Shown: positions 8,211-16,386 of the stretch, piece by piece
Layout: the number at the start of each line of letters is the position of its first letter
Position numbering within the stretch: the stretch's first letter is position 1
Translations under genes and position numbers: made by a program
Source of the DNA: JBFIHZ01 sp041601535
GTDB taxonomy: Bacteria > Pseudomonadota > Gammaproteobacteria > Xanthomonadales > SZUA-36
DNA: 20,626 bases
Direction of reading: 5' to 3'
NCBI GenBank assembly: GCA_041601535.1
Contig: JBFIHZ010000032.1
Span: 1 to 20,626, forward strand
The notes under the pieces: generated by a model
Told to the model about the DNA's origin: nothing
The model's input: only the letters and a program-made list of their open reading frames with translations
Databases searched by the model: none

Positions 8211-10151
8211 TCAGTCCGCCTGTCCGCCCAGCATGTATTCGCGAATGGCGAAAAACGGCGGTGAGCCGGCTCCGACCAGGCGCTGGTTGAATTCCTTCCA
8301 GCTGAATTCGTCACCGCGCTGCTGACGATACTCCGCCAGGATGTTTTCAATCGCCAGATGACCGGCAAAATAGCTCGGTAACTGCACCGAGCTCAGCTTG
8401 GCGCGCACCAGCTTGCCGCGCGCCTCACTTTCTTCCTGAAAGCCCTTCTCCATCATCAGTTTGACTGCCTCTTCTTCCGGCCAGTCGGTACGGTGCAGGC
8501 GGATATCAATAATGGCGTTGATGATGGAGCGCAACACCAGCTTGTCATCCACCATCTGCTGCAGTTGGTGGCCCCAGGGTTGATCCGGGTACACGGTAAA
8601 CCCGACGTCTACCAGCTGGGTGGCGATGTAACTGGCCCAGCCCTCGACCATCGGGCCGTTCCAGAACACCTTGGGAATGATGCGTTCGGAACGGTTTGAA
8701 TACTCCAGTTGCACAAAGTGCCCCGGCACGCCTTCGTGGATATACACCAGTGCCAGTGCCGGGCGGTTGTACTCCTTGAGGAAGTCTTCGGCGCCGGCGA
8801 GGAATTCCAGATCCCAGAACCACACGGATTCCAGCTCCGGCTCAAACGGCGGCGCGGTCTGGATCTGGGCTACCGTATTGCCGGCCAGGTGCGGCGGGAT
8901 CGGTTCAATGCGCAGCTTGGATGAAGGTGGCAGGTCCATCAGCTGGTGTTCGCGCACGAAACCAATGATGGAATCGGCCATGGCATAGCTGTCGGCAATC
9001 AGCGTGTCGGTAGTGGAACGGTCCTCAGCCAGCTTGGCAAACACATCGCGCACCACCTGCTGGTCATCCAGCTGTGCGGCTGGTTTTACTTCGCCGGCCT
9101 TAATTTCTTCGGCCAGGTAGGCATCGTGAATTTCACGGCCGACGCTTACCAGTTCTTCACCCTTCAGGGCCAGCCAGCCGATGGCGACCGCCAGCAGGCT
9201 TTCCGCATCCAGCGGATAATCCATTTGCAGGGCGTATTTTTCGTCGTACAGCGTGCGTCCCAGGCGCCAGTCCGAGTGCTCCCGCGGACCCACGGTGGTT
9301 TTGAACCAGTCTGCAAATTTGTCGATGCGCTGCACCGCCTGCTCACAGGCGCTGCTGACCGAAGCGCGCGCATCCGCGTCCAGCGCGGAGGATTCCAGCA
9401 GTTCCGGCAGGGTCTTGGTAAACAGTGCCCCGGGCGCCGTTAAACCGGCCAGGCGTTGTGACACCACCTGCTTTTCCATTTCTGTGGGCTTGACCGTGTC
9501 CGGCTGCAGCAAAGCCTCAACCTGGTCGAGAAAGGGTCCGGTGGACGCGCAGCGTGCGCCAAAACTGCGCAGACGCTCGTCCACTGGCGCGTAATCGCGC
9601 AACACCAGGCCGGAAAACGCCGCCCCCAGCGACCCCACCCAGTTCAGCGGGTTGAGCTGGGTGGGAATCCGCGTGGTGTTCAGCAGATCAAGTTCGACCT
9701 GCTTGCTGAGAATATGCAGGTCGATCTGGTCCGGCCGGGAAAGGCTGTCTGCGTTAATCGACTGCAGCCGCTTGAGAAACTGCTGACGGGCATGCTGGCG
9801 CAGCTTGAGTTGCTGCGCAGAAGCGTCCGGCATGCGGCGATCGTAATAACTTGCATCTTCGCCTTTGCCGTGTACCCCCAGCGTTGCACTCAAGGTCGGG
9901 TCTTCTTCCATGATGAACTCAACATACAGGCGTCCCAGCCGGTCAATGTCATTTTCCGCCATCATCCGGGCCTGCCAGTCATCCAGCGCGAAACCGGACT
10001 GTGCGGCCGCACTGCCAAACACGGCCCAAAGTGCTACCAGCAAAACAAAAGCCCGGCTGCGGTGCTGCAAGGTGCTGCGCTTTGTGGCGGCCAGTTTCGG
10101 CTGGCCGAAACCGTTATGGCCTTTGAGGATGTTCCCGAAATCGATTTTCAT
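8211..10151 (-). CDS. Exported DUF885 family protein (putative metallopeptidase)
   Basis: A 646-residue DUF885-family protein. The conserved core motif HEGVPGH is at residues 472-478 and VEGWASY at about 502-508; together they resemble a gluzincin-like zinc site (two His and a distal Glu), which is why the family is thought to be peptidases, although activity is established for few members. A hydrophobic stretch AFVLLVALWAVFG followed by SAAAQ near residues 34-51 looks like a signal peptide, so the protein is probably periplasmic. ATG 10151 was chosen over the longer frame because of GGAAA just upstream; the resulting n-region of about 33 residues is unusually long and contains a perfect inverted repeat at DNA level, so a later non-ATG start is conceivable. 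It abuts alaA, and exported peptidase plus aminotransferase suggests peptide or amino-acid use. Confidence 0.88.
   Translation of the reverse strand: MKIDFGNILKGHNGFGQPKLAATKRSTLQHRSRAFVLLVALWAVFGSAAAQSGFALDDWQARMMAENDIDRLGRLYVEFIMEEDPTLSATLGVHGKGEDASYYDRRMPDASAQQLKLRQHARQQFLKRLQSINADSLSRPDQIDLHILSKQVELDLLNTTRIPTQLNPLNWVGSLGAAFSGLVLRDYAPVDERLRSFGARCASTGPFLDQVEALLQPDTVKPTEMEKQVVSQRLAGLTAPGALFTKTLPELLESSALDADARASVSSACEQAVQRIDKFADWFKTTVGPREHSDWRLGRTLYDEKYALQMDYPLDAESLLAVAIGWLALKGEELVSVGREIHDAYLAEEIKAGEVKPAAQLDDQQVVRDVFAKLAEDRSTTDTLIADSYAMADSIIGFVREHQLMDLPPSSKLRIEPIPPHLAGNTVAQIQTAPPFEPELESVWFWDLEFLAGAEDFLKEYNRPALALVYIHEGVPGHFVQLEYSNRSERIIPKVFWNGPMVEGWASYIATQLVDVGFTVYPDQPWGHQLQQMVDDKLVLRSIINAIIDIRLHRTDWPEEEAVKLMMEKGFQEESEARGKLVRAKLSSVQLPSYFAGHLAIENILAEYRQQRGDEFSWKEFNQRLVGAGSPPFFAIREYMLGGQAD
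10094..10111. repeat. Perfect 8-bp inverted repeat near the DUF885 start
   Basis: GTTTCGGC and GCCGAAAC flank a TG dinucleotide, giving an 18-base near-palindrome 38 bases inside the DUF885 reading frame as annotated. In RNA it would form a hairpin with a very small loop (after opening one or two pairs); as DNA it resembles a repressor operator. It lies in the part of the gene encoding the odd, long n-region. Confidence 0.6.
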
Positions 10152-10379
10152 GGCATTTTCCGATAAGGATGCGGCCCGGCAGGATACAACGCCACCCGCA
10201 GGCAAACCAGCCCCAAACGTCACGCCGGCATGACTCTGACGCCTGCATGCCAGCGGCTGTTCAGCCCGGCAGTGGCCATTGCCGGCAAAACGCAGCAGCG
10301 CACGTCATGAATTTGTAATATGCTTTGCCCTGTTGGAAAATTCCCCGCGTCCCGCTGGACGCCATCAAGGATTCAATTT

Positions 10380-11264
10380 GTGAACAGAAGTGTCGCCAAC
10401 GAAGCTGTTGGCACAACAGACATGCCCGCCACCAACACCGCCCTGCCCTTGCTGGAGCCGGATGATTCACCGCCGTATCATCGCCATAACGAAAACACCG
10501 CCAGCCAGGTCCTGTTGGTGGCGGATCACGCCAGTGCATACATTCCCTCGTCACTGCAGCAACTCGGACTGGAAGACTGGGTACTGGAACGGCATGTGGC
10601 CTGGGATATCGGTTCGGATCTGCTGGCGCGTTACCTGTCAGACATGCTTCAGGCACCGGCCATACTGGCGGGATTCTCTCGCCTGGTAGTCGACCCCAAC
10701 CGGCAATACGATGATCCCACCGCGTTTATCGAAGTCAGTGACGGCATCCCCATTCCCGGCAACCAGGGGCTGGATGAGACGGAAAAGCAGCGGCGCGCCA
10801 ATATGCTGGCGCGGCCTTATCACCGCGCCATTGCCGAGCACCTGCAGCAAATCCGCCTGCAAGGGCGGGTTCCCGCCCTGATTTCCGTGCACACCTGCAC
10901 GCCGGTGTTCGGGCAGGTTGAACGGCCCTGGCACATCGGCGTGATGTGGGACAAGGACCCGCGCCTGGCCGTGCCGCTGATTGAACGCCTGAGCCAGATG
11001 CCGGGCGTGTGCGTGGGCGATAACGAGCCCTATTCTGGCCGGGATACACATGACTACACCATCGACCATCACGCCGAAGCCGCAGGCCTGCCGCACGTAG
11101 CCATTGAAGTCCGCCAGGACCTGGTCGGAGACCGCCAGGGCGCTCGCCACTGGGCAGCCGTTCTGGCACATGCGCTGCAGGATATCCTTGCGGATAATGC
11201 GCTCTACCAGCTGTGGGGCCAGCATCCCGGCAACTCTCCGGCCCACAAACCGGTGATTGAATAG
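10380..11264 (+). CDS. N-formylglutamate amidohydrolase family protein
   Basis: A 294-residue member of the N-formylglutamate amidohydrolase (FGase) family, which hydrolyses N-formyl- or related N-substituted amino acids. Family blocks seen are VADHAS (48-52), HVAWDIG (72-78), RLVVDPNR (101-108), ISVHTCTP (168-175), GDNEPYSGRDTHDYTIDHHAE (about 213-233) and HVAIEVRQDL (239-248). The His and Glu/Asp residues in these blocks are the likely zinc ligands and catalytic groups. I chose the GTG at 10380 because AAGGA (10367-10371) sits 8 bases upstream; the ATG at 10422 has no ribosome site and the ATG at 10320 is too far upstream. No histidine-utilisation genes are nearby, so it is probably not HutG and the true substrate is open. 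An M13 peptidase follows 131 bases downstream on the same strand. Confidence 0.87.
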   Translation: MNRSVANEAVGTTDMPATNTALPLLEPDDSPPYHRHNENTASQVLLVADHASAYIPSSLQQLGLEDWVLERHVAWDIGSDLLARYLSDMLQAPAILAGFSRLVVDPNRQYDDPTAFIEVSDGIPIPGNQGLDETEKQRRANMLARPYHRAIAEHLQQIRLQGRVPALISVHTCTPVFGQVERPWHIGVMWDKDPRLAVPLIERLSQMPGVCVGDNEPYSGRDTHDYTIDHHAEAAGLPHVAIEVRQDLVGDRQGARHWAAVLAHALQDILADNALYQLWGQHPGNSPAHKPVIE

Positions 11265-11395
11265 TTTCGCTTTGCAGCCCGGCTTGTGAGCCAGACTGTT
11301 CCACGTTAACGCTGCAACGGCCCCTGGCTGTCTCTCCCGGCCGGGCGTGACGCCAGCATGCAGAGGCGCCCTTACCAACACAAGGAAGAATTCCG

Positions 11396-13498
11396 ATGGT
11401 GACACACCGATTTCGACATCTGCTGTTGACCCTGATCCTGCTGCCGGCATCCGCCTCGGTTGGCATCCCGCTGGTGCTGGCCAATGACAATCTGGCCGAC
11501 GACAGCCCGGCCGAACAGCCCGCCACGACGCTGCCGTATACGCCCAGCCTGGACATTCGTGCCATGGATCCGTCCGCCGACCCGTGTGAAGACCTGTACC
11601 AGTACGCCTGTGGTGGCTGGATCAGGCACAACCCGATACCGGATGATCAATCGCGCTGGAGCACTTATGGCAAGGCTTACTCGGACAACCAGCGTTACCT
11701 GTGGGGCATTCTGCTGGATGCGGCCAATCCACAGGCCGGGCGTTCACCGACACAGCAACTGATTGGCGACTACTTTGCCGCCTGCATGGACACCGACCGC
11801 ATCGAACAACGCGGCGGCCAGCCGATCACAGCAGAAATCAATCTGATAAACTCCATCAAAACAAAGTCACAACTGACTGATGTTATTGGTCAATTAATCG
11901 ACCAAACCGATTCTTCCAATTTCTTTTTCGCGGTTGGCTCGCAACAGGATGCCAAAGACTCTTCGCAGGTCATCGGTGCGGTATTCGCCGGCGGACTGGG
12001 CCTGCCGGACCGCGAGTATTACCTGGAAGACAGCACCGACAAGCAACAGATCCGGCAGGCCTACCGGCAACACATTGCCGCGCTGTTTGGCCTGCTGGGT
12101 GAGACTGACGCAACGGCCAAAGCCCAGGCCGACGTGGTGATGCGGGTGGAAACTGCGCTGGCCACCGCCAGCCTGACCCAGGTCGAGCGCCGCGATCCCC
12201 ACAAGGTTTACCATCGCAAGCAACTTGAGGAGCTTCAGGCCATGGCACCGGCACTGGACTGGCCCGCGCTGTTTACCCGGGTCGGGCTGAACGCCTCGCC
12301 CTGGCTGAACGTGTCACAGCCGGCCTTTATCACCGAACTGCAGCACATCCTGGAGCGCGAATCCCTTGAGGATCTGAAAACCTATTTGCGCTGGGGCCTG
12401 GTCAATACCCGCGCAGCGCTGTTATCCAAAGCATTTCGCGACCAGGATTTCGCCTTCTACAGCGCCCGTTTGCAGGGCATCACCGAGCAAAAGCCACGCT
12501 GGCGAACCTGTGTTGGCCAGGTGGACGCGCAACTGGGTGAAGCACTGGGCCGGGAGTTTGTAGAGCGTAATTTCCCGCCTGGCGTGCGTGAAGAAGCCCG
12601 CCGCATGAGCCTGCAGATTCAGCAGGCGATGGCGCAACGCATTGACGGCCTGGCCTGGATGAGCCCGGAAACCCGCGCCCGCGCGCATGAAAAACTGGCC
12701 AAGATGAAGGACAAGATTGGCTACCCCGACCGCTGGCGTGATTATTCGTCCATAGACATCAGCCCGGACGATTATTTCGGCAACGTCACCCGCGCCACGC
12801 AGTTCGACCTGGACCGGCAACTGGCCCGCATTGGCAAACCGGTGGACCGGGGCGAATGGTTCATGTCACCCGCCACGGTAAATGCTTACTACAACCCCAG
12901 CATGAACGACATCAACTTCCCGGCTGGCGTTTTGATGCCACCGCTGTACGATCCGTCCATTGATGATGCGCCCAACTATGGCAACACCGGCGGCACCATC
13001 GGCCATGAACTGGTGCACGGATTTGACGATGAAGGCCGCCAGTTTGATGGCGATGGCAACCTGAAGGACTGGTGGACCGCGCCCGATGCGCAGGCCTTTG
13101 AAGAGCGTGCCAAATGCATCCGCGACCAGTATGCCGGCTATCGCGTGATTGACGACATCTTTATCAACTCAGACCTGACTTCAGGCGAAGACATCGCCGA
13201 CCTCGGTGGATTGATCCTTGCCTGGGAAGCGTGGCAACGGGAAACCGCTGACCAGACCCTGCAGGCTGCCGACGGGCTGTCGCCGGAACAGCGCTTTTTT
13301 GTTGGCTTTGCACAATGGGCGTGCACCGCGGAACGCCCGGAAGCACTGCGGCTGCACGCCGCCACCGACCCGCACTCACCGCCGCGTTACCGCATCAATG
13401 GCGTGGTGGTCAACATGCCGGAATACGGCCAGGCTTTCCATTGCAGCGCCGACGCCGCGATGGTGAAGCCCAGCGCGGAGGTTTGCCGCATCTGGTAA
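11396..13498 (+). CDS. Exported M13 (neprilysin/PepO-like) zinc metallopeptidase
   Basis: A 700-residue M13-family endopeptidase of oligopeptides. The N-terminal hydrophobic stretch LLLTLILLPASA is followed by a plausible signal peptidase site near VLA-ND (29/30), so it is periplasmic or secreted. The family start DPCEDLYQYACGGWIRHNPIP follows at about 62. In the catalytic half are NAYYNPSMNDINFPAG, the zinc motif HELVH (His537, Glu538, His541) with HGFDDEGRQFD after it, and GEDIADLGG supplying the third ligand Glu598. The C-terminus ends in CRIW, as M13 enzymes typically do, so the protein looks full length. AAGGAAG lies 7 bases upstream of the ATG. With DUF885 and the amidohydrolase it forms a group of peptide-processing genes, though its partners are divergent or separately spaced. 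Confidence 0.95.
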   Translation: MVTHRFRHLLLTLILLPASASVGIPLVLANDNLADDSPAEQPATTLPYTPSLDIRAMDPSADPCEDLYQYACGGWIRHNPIPDDQSRWSTYGKAYSDNQRYLWGILLDAANPQAGRSPTQQLIGDYFAACMDTDRIEQRGGQPITAEINLINSIKTKSQLTDVIGQLIDQTDSSNFFFAVGSQQDAKDSSQVIGAVFAGGLGLPDREYYLEDSTDKQQIRQAYRQHIAALFGLLGETDATAKAQADVVMRVETALATASLTQVERRDPHKVYHRKQLEELQAMAPALDWPALFTRVGLNASPWLNVSQPAFITELQHILERESLEDLKTYLRWGLVNTRAALLSKAFRDQDFAFYSARLQGITEQKPRWRTCVGQVDAQLGEALGREFVERNFPPGVREEARRMSLQIQQAMAQRIDGLAWMSPETRARAHEKLAKMKDKIGYPDRWRDYSSIDISPDDYFGNVTRATQFDLDRQLARIGKPVDRGEWFMSPATVNAYYNPSMNDINFPAGVLMPPLYDPSIDDAPNYGNTGGTIGHELVHGFDDEGRQFDGDGNLKDWWTAPDAQAFEERAKCIRDQYAGYRVIDDIFINSDLTSGEDIADLGGLILAWEAWQRETADQTLQAADGLSPEQRFFVGFAQWACTAERPEALRLHAATDPHSPPRYRINGVVVNMPEYGQAFHCSADAAMVKPSAEVCRIW

Positions 13499-13525
13499 AG
13501 CAGCGGGCCGCGAGGCTGGTGAGGA

Positions 13526-14695
13526 TCACAAGGCGCACAGCCGCCCGGCCGCCTGGCGCAGGGTGTCGTCAGTCTTGGCAAAGCAGAACCGGATCACGTG
13601 TTGCTGCGGCGGGCGGGCATAGAACACCGATACAGGGATCACGGCCACGCCGTGCTCACGGGTCAGCCGGGCGGCGAACTCGGTATCCTCTTGCTGTGAA
13701 ATCTCACTGTAATCAGCCAGCTGGAAGAACGAACCTGCCGCTGCCTGCATGGTGAAACGGGAACCCTGCATCACGTCGAGAAACAGGTCGCGTTTGCGCT
13801 GGTAAAAATCACCCAGCTGTTGATGGTGTTCCGGAAAATCACGCAGAAAATCCGCCAACGCATATTGCATCGGCGTATTGGTGCTGAAATTGATGAACTG
13901 GTGAACCCGGCGAAACTCGGCCGTCAAGGCCGGCGGTGCCACGCAATAACCCACCCGCCAGCCAGTGGCATGATAGGTTTTGCCGAAGGAATACACCGCG
14001 AAACAGCGCTCCGCCAGGTCCGGGTAGCGCAGCAGGCTGAGGTGTTGCCGGCCGTCAAACACGATGTGTTCGTACACCTCGTCCGACACCAGGTAGATGC
14101 CGCTGCCCGCCACCAGCTCGCGCAGGCAATCGATATCGTGCTGGCTCCAGATGGTACCGCTGGGGTTGTGCGGCGTGTTCAGCATGATGACGCGGGTGCG
14201 CGCATTGATGGTATCGCGCACCCGATCCCAGTCGATACGGAAATCCGGATAGTGCAGCGGAATGTGGTGGGTCTTGCCACCATTCAGGCTTACCGCCGGC
14301 TCGTAGGTATCATAGGCCGGGTCGAACACAATCACCTCATCGCCCGGGTGCACCACCGCGGTAATGGCGCAATACAGGGCCTCGGTGGCGCCCGGCGTGA
14401 TGGTAATCTGCTCCGCTGGATCAACGGCATGGCCATACTCGGTTTGCAGTTTGGCGGCGATGGCCTGCTGCAACTGCGGCACGCCGGCCAGTGGCGCATA
14501 CTGGTTGTGGCCATGGTTAAGGTGATGACTGACCCGGTCGCGCAGCGCCTGCGGCCCGTCGAAATCGGGAAAGCCCTGCGACAGGTTGATCGCCTGGTGT
14601 TGCGCGGCCATCTGCGACATGACGGTGAATATGGTGGTCCCGGCACCGGGCAGTTTTGAACGTGGCGGATTAATACCGGATATTTTTGCATGCAT
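13526..14695 (-). CDS. ybdL: Methionine/kynurenine-type aminotransferase, YbdL family
   Basis: A fold-type I PLP aminotransferase closely matching E. coli YbdL, which prefers methionine, phenylalanine and similar amino acids with 2-oxo acids. Shared blocks are SKLPGAGTTIFTVMS, AINLSQGFPDFDGP (35-48), NQYAPLAGV, GATEALY, NTPHNPSGT (173-181), SDEVYEHIVFDG and SFGK with PLP Lys239. The 389-residue length fits. An in-frame ATG at 14740 would add 15 residues, but homologues begin near SKLP, so I chose 14695; neither site has a strong ribosome site. It is divergent from yceH with about 83 bases between the starts, so both promoters must lie in that gap or within the genes. It is convergent with the M13 gene, with 27 bases between the stops. 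Confidence 0.92.
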   Translation of the reverse strand: MHAKISGINPPRSKLPGAGTTIFTVMSQMAAQHQAINLSQGFPDFDGPQALRDRVSHHLNHGHNQYAPLAGVPQLQQAIAAKLQTEYGHAVDPAEQITITPGATEALYCAITAVVHPGDEVIVFDPAYDTYEPAVSLNGGKTHHIPLHYPDFRIDWDRVRDTINARTRVIMLNTPHNPSGTIWSQHDIDCLRELVAGSGIYLVSDEVYEHIVFDGRQHLSLLRYPDLAERCFAVYSFGKTYHATGWRVGYCVAPPALTAEFRRVHQFINFSTNTPMQYALADFLRDFPEHHQQLGDFYQRKRDLFLDVMQGSRFTMQAAAGSFFQLADYSEISQQEDTEFAARLTREHGVAVIPVSVFYARPPQQHVIRFCFAKTDDTLRQAAGRLCAL

Positions 14696-14778
14696 GCTGG
14701 ATTGGCCTGCCGGACACTGGACGAAGGGCTCATTATCCATCAGGATTGATGCTGTTCAACAGCAGCGGAGAAATCACC

Positions 14779-15459
14779 TTGCAGCAACTCACGGAAATAC
14801 AGGCCCGCGTGCTTGGCTGCCTGATGGAAAAAAAGGAAACTACGCCAGAGCAGTACCCGCTCACGCTGAACTCACTGCGGCTGGCCTGTAACCAGAAGAC
14901 CGCACGCCAGCCGGTGACCAGCTACAGCGAAGGTGAAGTCGGCCATGCGGTGCGTGAACTGATTGCCATGGGTTATGCGCGCGAAGCCTGGGGCGCCCGC
15001 GTGGCCAAGTACGAACACGATGCCGGTAAGGCGCTGGGTGGGCTGCACAGCAAGGCACTGGCCCTGCTCTGCCCCCTGATGCTGCGGGGGCCACAAACCC
15101 TGGCCGAATTGAAAACCAATGCCCACCGGCTGCATGAGTTCGATGACCTGGACGATGTCAGTTATGCCTTGCAGCGGCTGGAGCAGCACGAGCCGCCACT
15201 GGTGGTCACGCTGCCGCGCCAGCCGGGACAGAAAGAGCTACGCCACGCCCATCTGCTGTGTGGTGAGCCGCAGGTGCCGGAAGTGCATCCAGGCCAGCGG
15301 CCGGAGGCGTCCCGCGGACCGGCCGGCGGCGCGGCAGCAGACGGCACCAACGAACAGCTGCAGGAACAGGCCAGCCAGATACAGCAGCTGGAACAGCGCA
15401 TAAGCCAGCTGGAAGACGCGCTGGAGCAACTGCGGCAGCGTCTGGATGGCGCGGCGTGA
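14779..15459 (+). CDS. yceH: YceH/DUF480 (UPF0502) family protein, probable TTG start
   Basis: A 226-residue DUF480 protein with two winged-helix-like domains: EIQARVLGCLMEKKETTPEQYPLTLNSL and ACNQKTARQPV near the N-terminus and LMLRGPQTLAELKTNAHRLHEF in the second, all matching E. coli YceH. The C-terminal tail (about residues 185-226) is glutamine- and leucine-rich with heptads (LQEQASQIQQLEQRISQL) and should form a coiled coil. The function of YceH is unclear; wing-helix folds suggest nucleic-acid or regulatory roles. I chose TTG 14779, giving MQQLTEIQARVLG, because it aligns with the YceH N-terminus MKYQLTALEARVIG and has GGAG 8 bases upstream. The ATG at 14749 (in frame, ribosome site only 3 bases away) is the alternative and would add 10 residues. 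Confidence 0.87.
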   Translation: MQQLTEIQARVLGCLMEKKETTPEQYPLTLNSLRLACNQKTARQPVTSYSEGEVGHAVRELIAMGYAREAWGARVAKYEHDAGKALGGLHSKALALLCPLMLRGPQTLAELKTNAHRLHEFDDLDDVSYALQRLEQHEPPLVVTLPRQPGQKELRHAHLLCGEPQVPEVHPGQRPEASRGPAGGAAADGTNEQLQEQASQIQQLEQRISQLEDALEQLRQRLDGAA

Positions 15460-15526
15460 GGGCAACAACCCGGCCGGTCACCCCGCCCCTGCAGCAAGGC
15501 CCGGGCCAGATCCGCCCGGTACCTGA

Positions 15527-15538
15527 GGCTGATCAGCC
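15527..15538. promoter_or_regulatory. Perfect 12-bp palindrome upstream of the crotonase gene
   Basis: GGCTGATCAGCC is fully self-complementary and ends 15 bases before the ATG at 15554. Its position between a stop and a start makes it a possible operator or small hairpin; a palindrome this long is expected a few times by chance in 20 kb, so confidence is low. Confidence 0.3.
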
Positions 15539-15553
15539 CACAGGCACACACCC

Positions 15554-16342
15554 ATGAGCCAGCGCGTAATCGTGGAGCATCGCGGCCCGGTCAGCCACGT
15601 GCGGCTGAACCGCGCCGACAAGCACAACGCCCTGGACCTGGACATGTTCCGGGCACTGGCGCAGGCCCAGCGCAGCATTCACCGTCGGCAGGGTGTGCGC
15701 GTTGTAATACTCAGCGGCGCTGGCGAGAACTTCAGCTCCGGCCTGGACGTTAAATCCATGATGGGACAGCCTTCCGCCCTGCTGAAACTGTTATGGAAAT
15801 GGCTGCCTGGCCAGGCCAACCTGGCGCAGCGCGTCAGCATAGGCTGGCGGCGCCTGCCGGTGCCGGTCATCGCCTGCCTGCACGGACGTTGCTGGGGCGG
15901 CGGACTGCAAATCGCGCTGGGAGCGGATTTTCGCATCGCTCACCCTGATACCTCGCTGTCGGTGATGGAGGCGAAGTGGGGTTTGATCCCTGACATGGGC
16001 GGCACCGTGGCACTGCGTGACCTGCTGGCCAGGGACCAGGCCATGCGCCTGGCAATGACCGCGGAAATTTTTGATGCCACCAGGGCCCTGCAACTCGGCC
16101 TGCTCACAGAGATCGCCGATCCGCCCGCTGCGGCCGCAAGCGCGCTGTCTGAACAACTGCTGGAACGCTCGCCCGATGCGCTGGCGGCCATCAAGCGCCT
16201 GTATCGCAAAAGCTGGGGCGGCGAACGCGCCGCCCTGGCCCGGGAAACGGCCTACCAATGGCGCGTGATACTGGGGGCCAACCAGCGTATTGCAGTGCGC
16301 CGGCAACGCGGCGAAACCATCGAATACAAAAACGGCGGCTGA
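15554..16342 (+). CDS. Crotonase-fold (enoyl-CoA hydratase/isomerase family) protein
   Basis: A 262-residue crotonase-superfamily member. Typical blocks are VRLNRADKHNALD (16-28), the oxyanion-loop segment FSSGLDV (59-65) and HGRCWGGGLQIALGADFRIA with the second oxyanion Gly, then VMEAKWGLIPDMGG. Aligned by eye with rat crotonase, the first catalytic Glu (144) is replaced by Gln119, the second Glu (164) is Glu139, and Asp147 sits where dienoyl-CoA isomerase has its Asp204. It is thus unlikely to be a standard hydratase; an isomerase or other acyl-CoA reaction is more probable, and the substrate is unknown. The ATG has only a weak AGG upstream. It follows yceH by 94 bases on the same strand. 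Its stop codon lies within a strong hairpin shared with the convergent gabT gene. Confidence 0.9.
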   Translation: MSQRVIVEHRGPVSHVRLNRADKHNALDLDMFRALAQAQRSIHRRQGVRVVILSGAGENFSSGLDVKSMMGQPSALLKLLWKWLPGQANLAQRVSIGWRRLPVPVIACLHGRCWGGGLQIALGADFRIAHPDTSLSVMEAKWGLIPDMGGTVALRDLLARDQAMRLAMTAEIFDATRALQLGLLTEIADPPAAAASALSEQLLERSPDALAAIKRLYRKSWGGERAALARETAYQWRVILGANQRIAVRRQRGETIEYKNGG

Positions 16343-16355
16343 TTCAGCCGCCGTT
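16331..16355 (-). terminator. Strong hairpin, rho-independent terminator of gabT
   Basis: AACGGCGGCTGA (16331-16342) and TCAGCCGCCGTT (16344-16355) are perfect complements separated by one base, giving a GC-rich stem of at least 9 pairs. On the minus strand the stem is followed by five T's (16328-16332 on the plus strand are A's), the classic intrinsic terminator. It overlaps the last codons and stop of the convergent crotonase gene; on the plus strand no T-run follows, so termination there would be weaker. Confidence 0.85.
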
Positions 16356-16386
16356 GCACATTTCCTGGGTGATGGTGAGCTTTGGC

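Noticed and set aside
11337..11346. CCCGGCCGGG palindrome before the M13 gene
   Set aside because: Ten GC-only bases are frequent in this composition and no T-run or promoter accompanies it.
10638..11450. Minus-strand frame opposite the amidohydrolase gene
   Set aside because: No conserved motifs; the plus strand matches the FGase family.
13820..14659. Plus-strand open frame opposite ybdL
   Set aside because: Antisense artefact of a clear aminotransferase gene.
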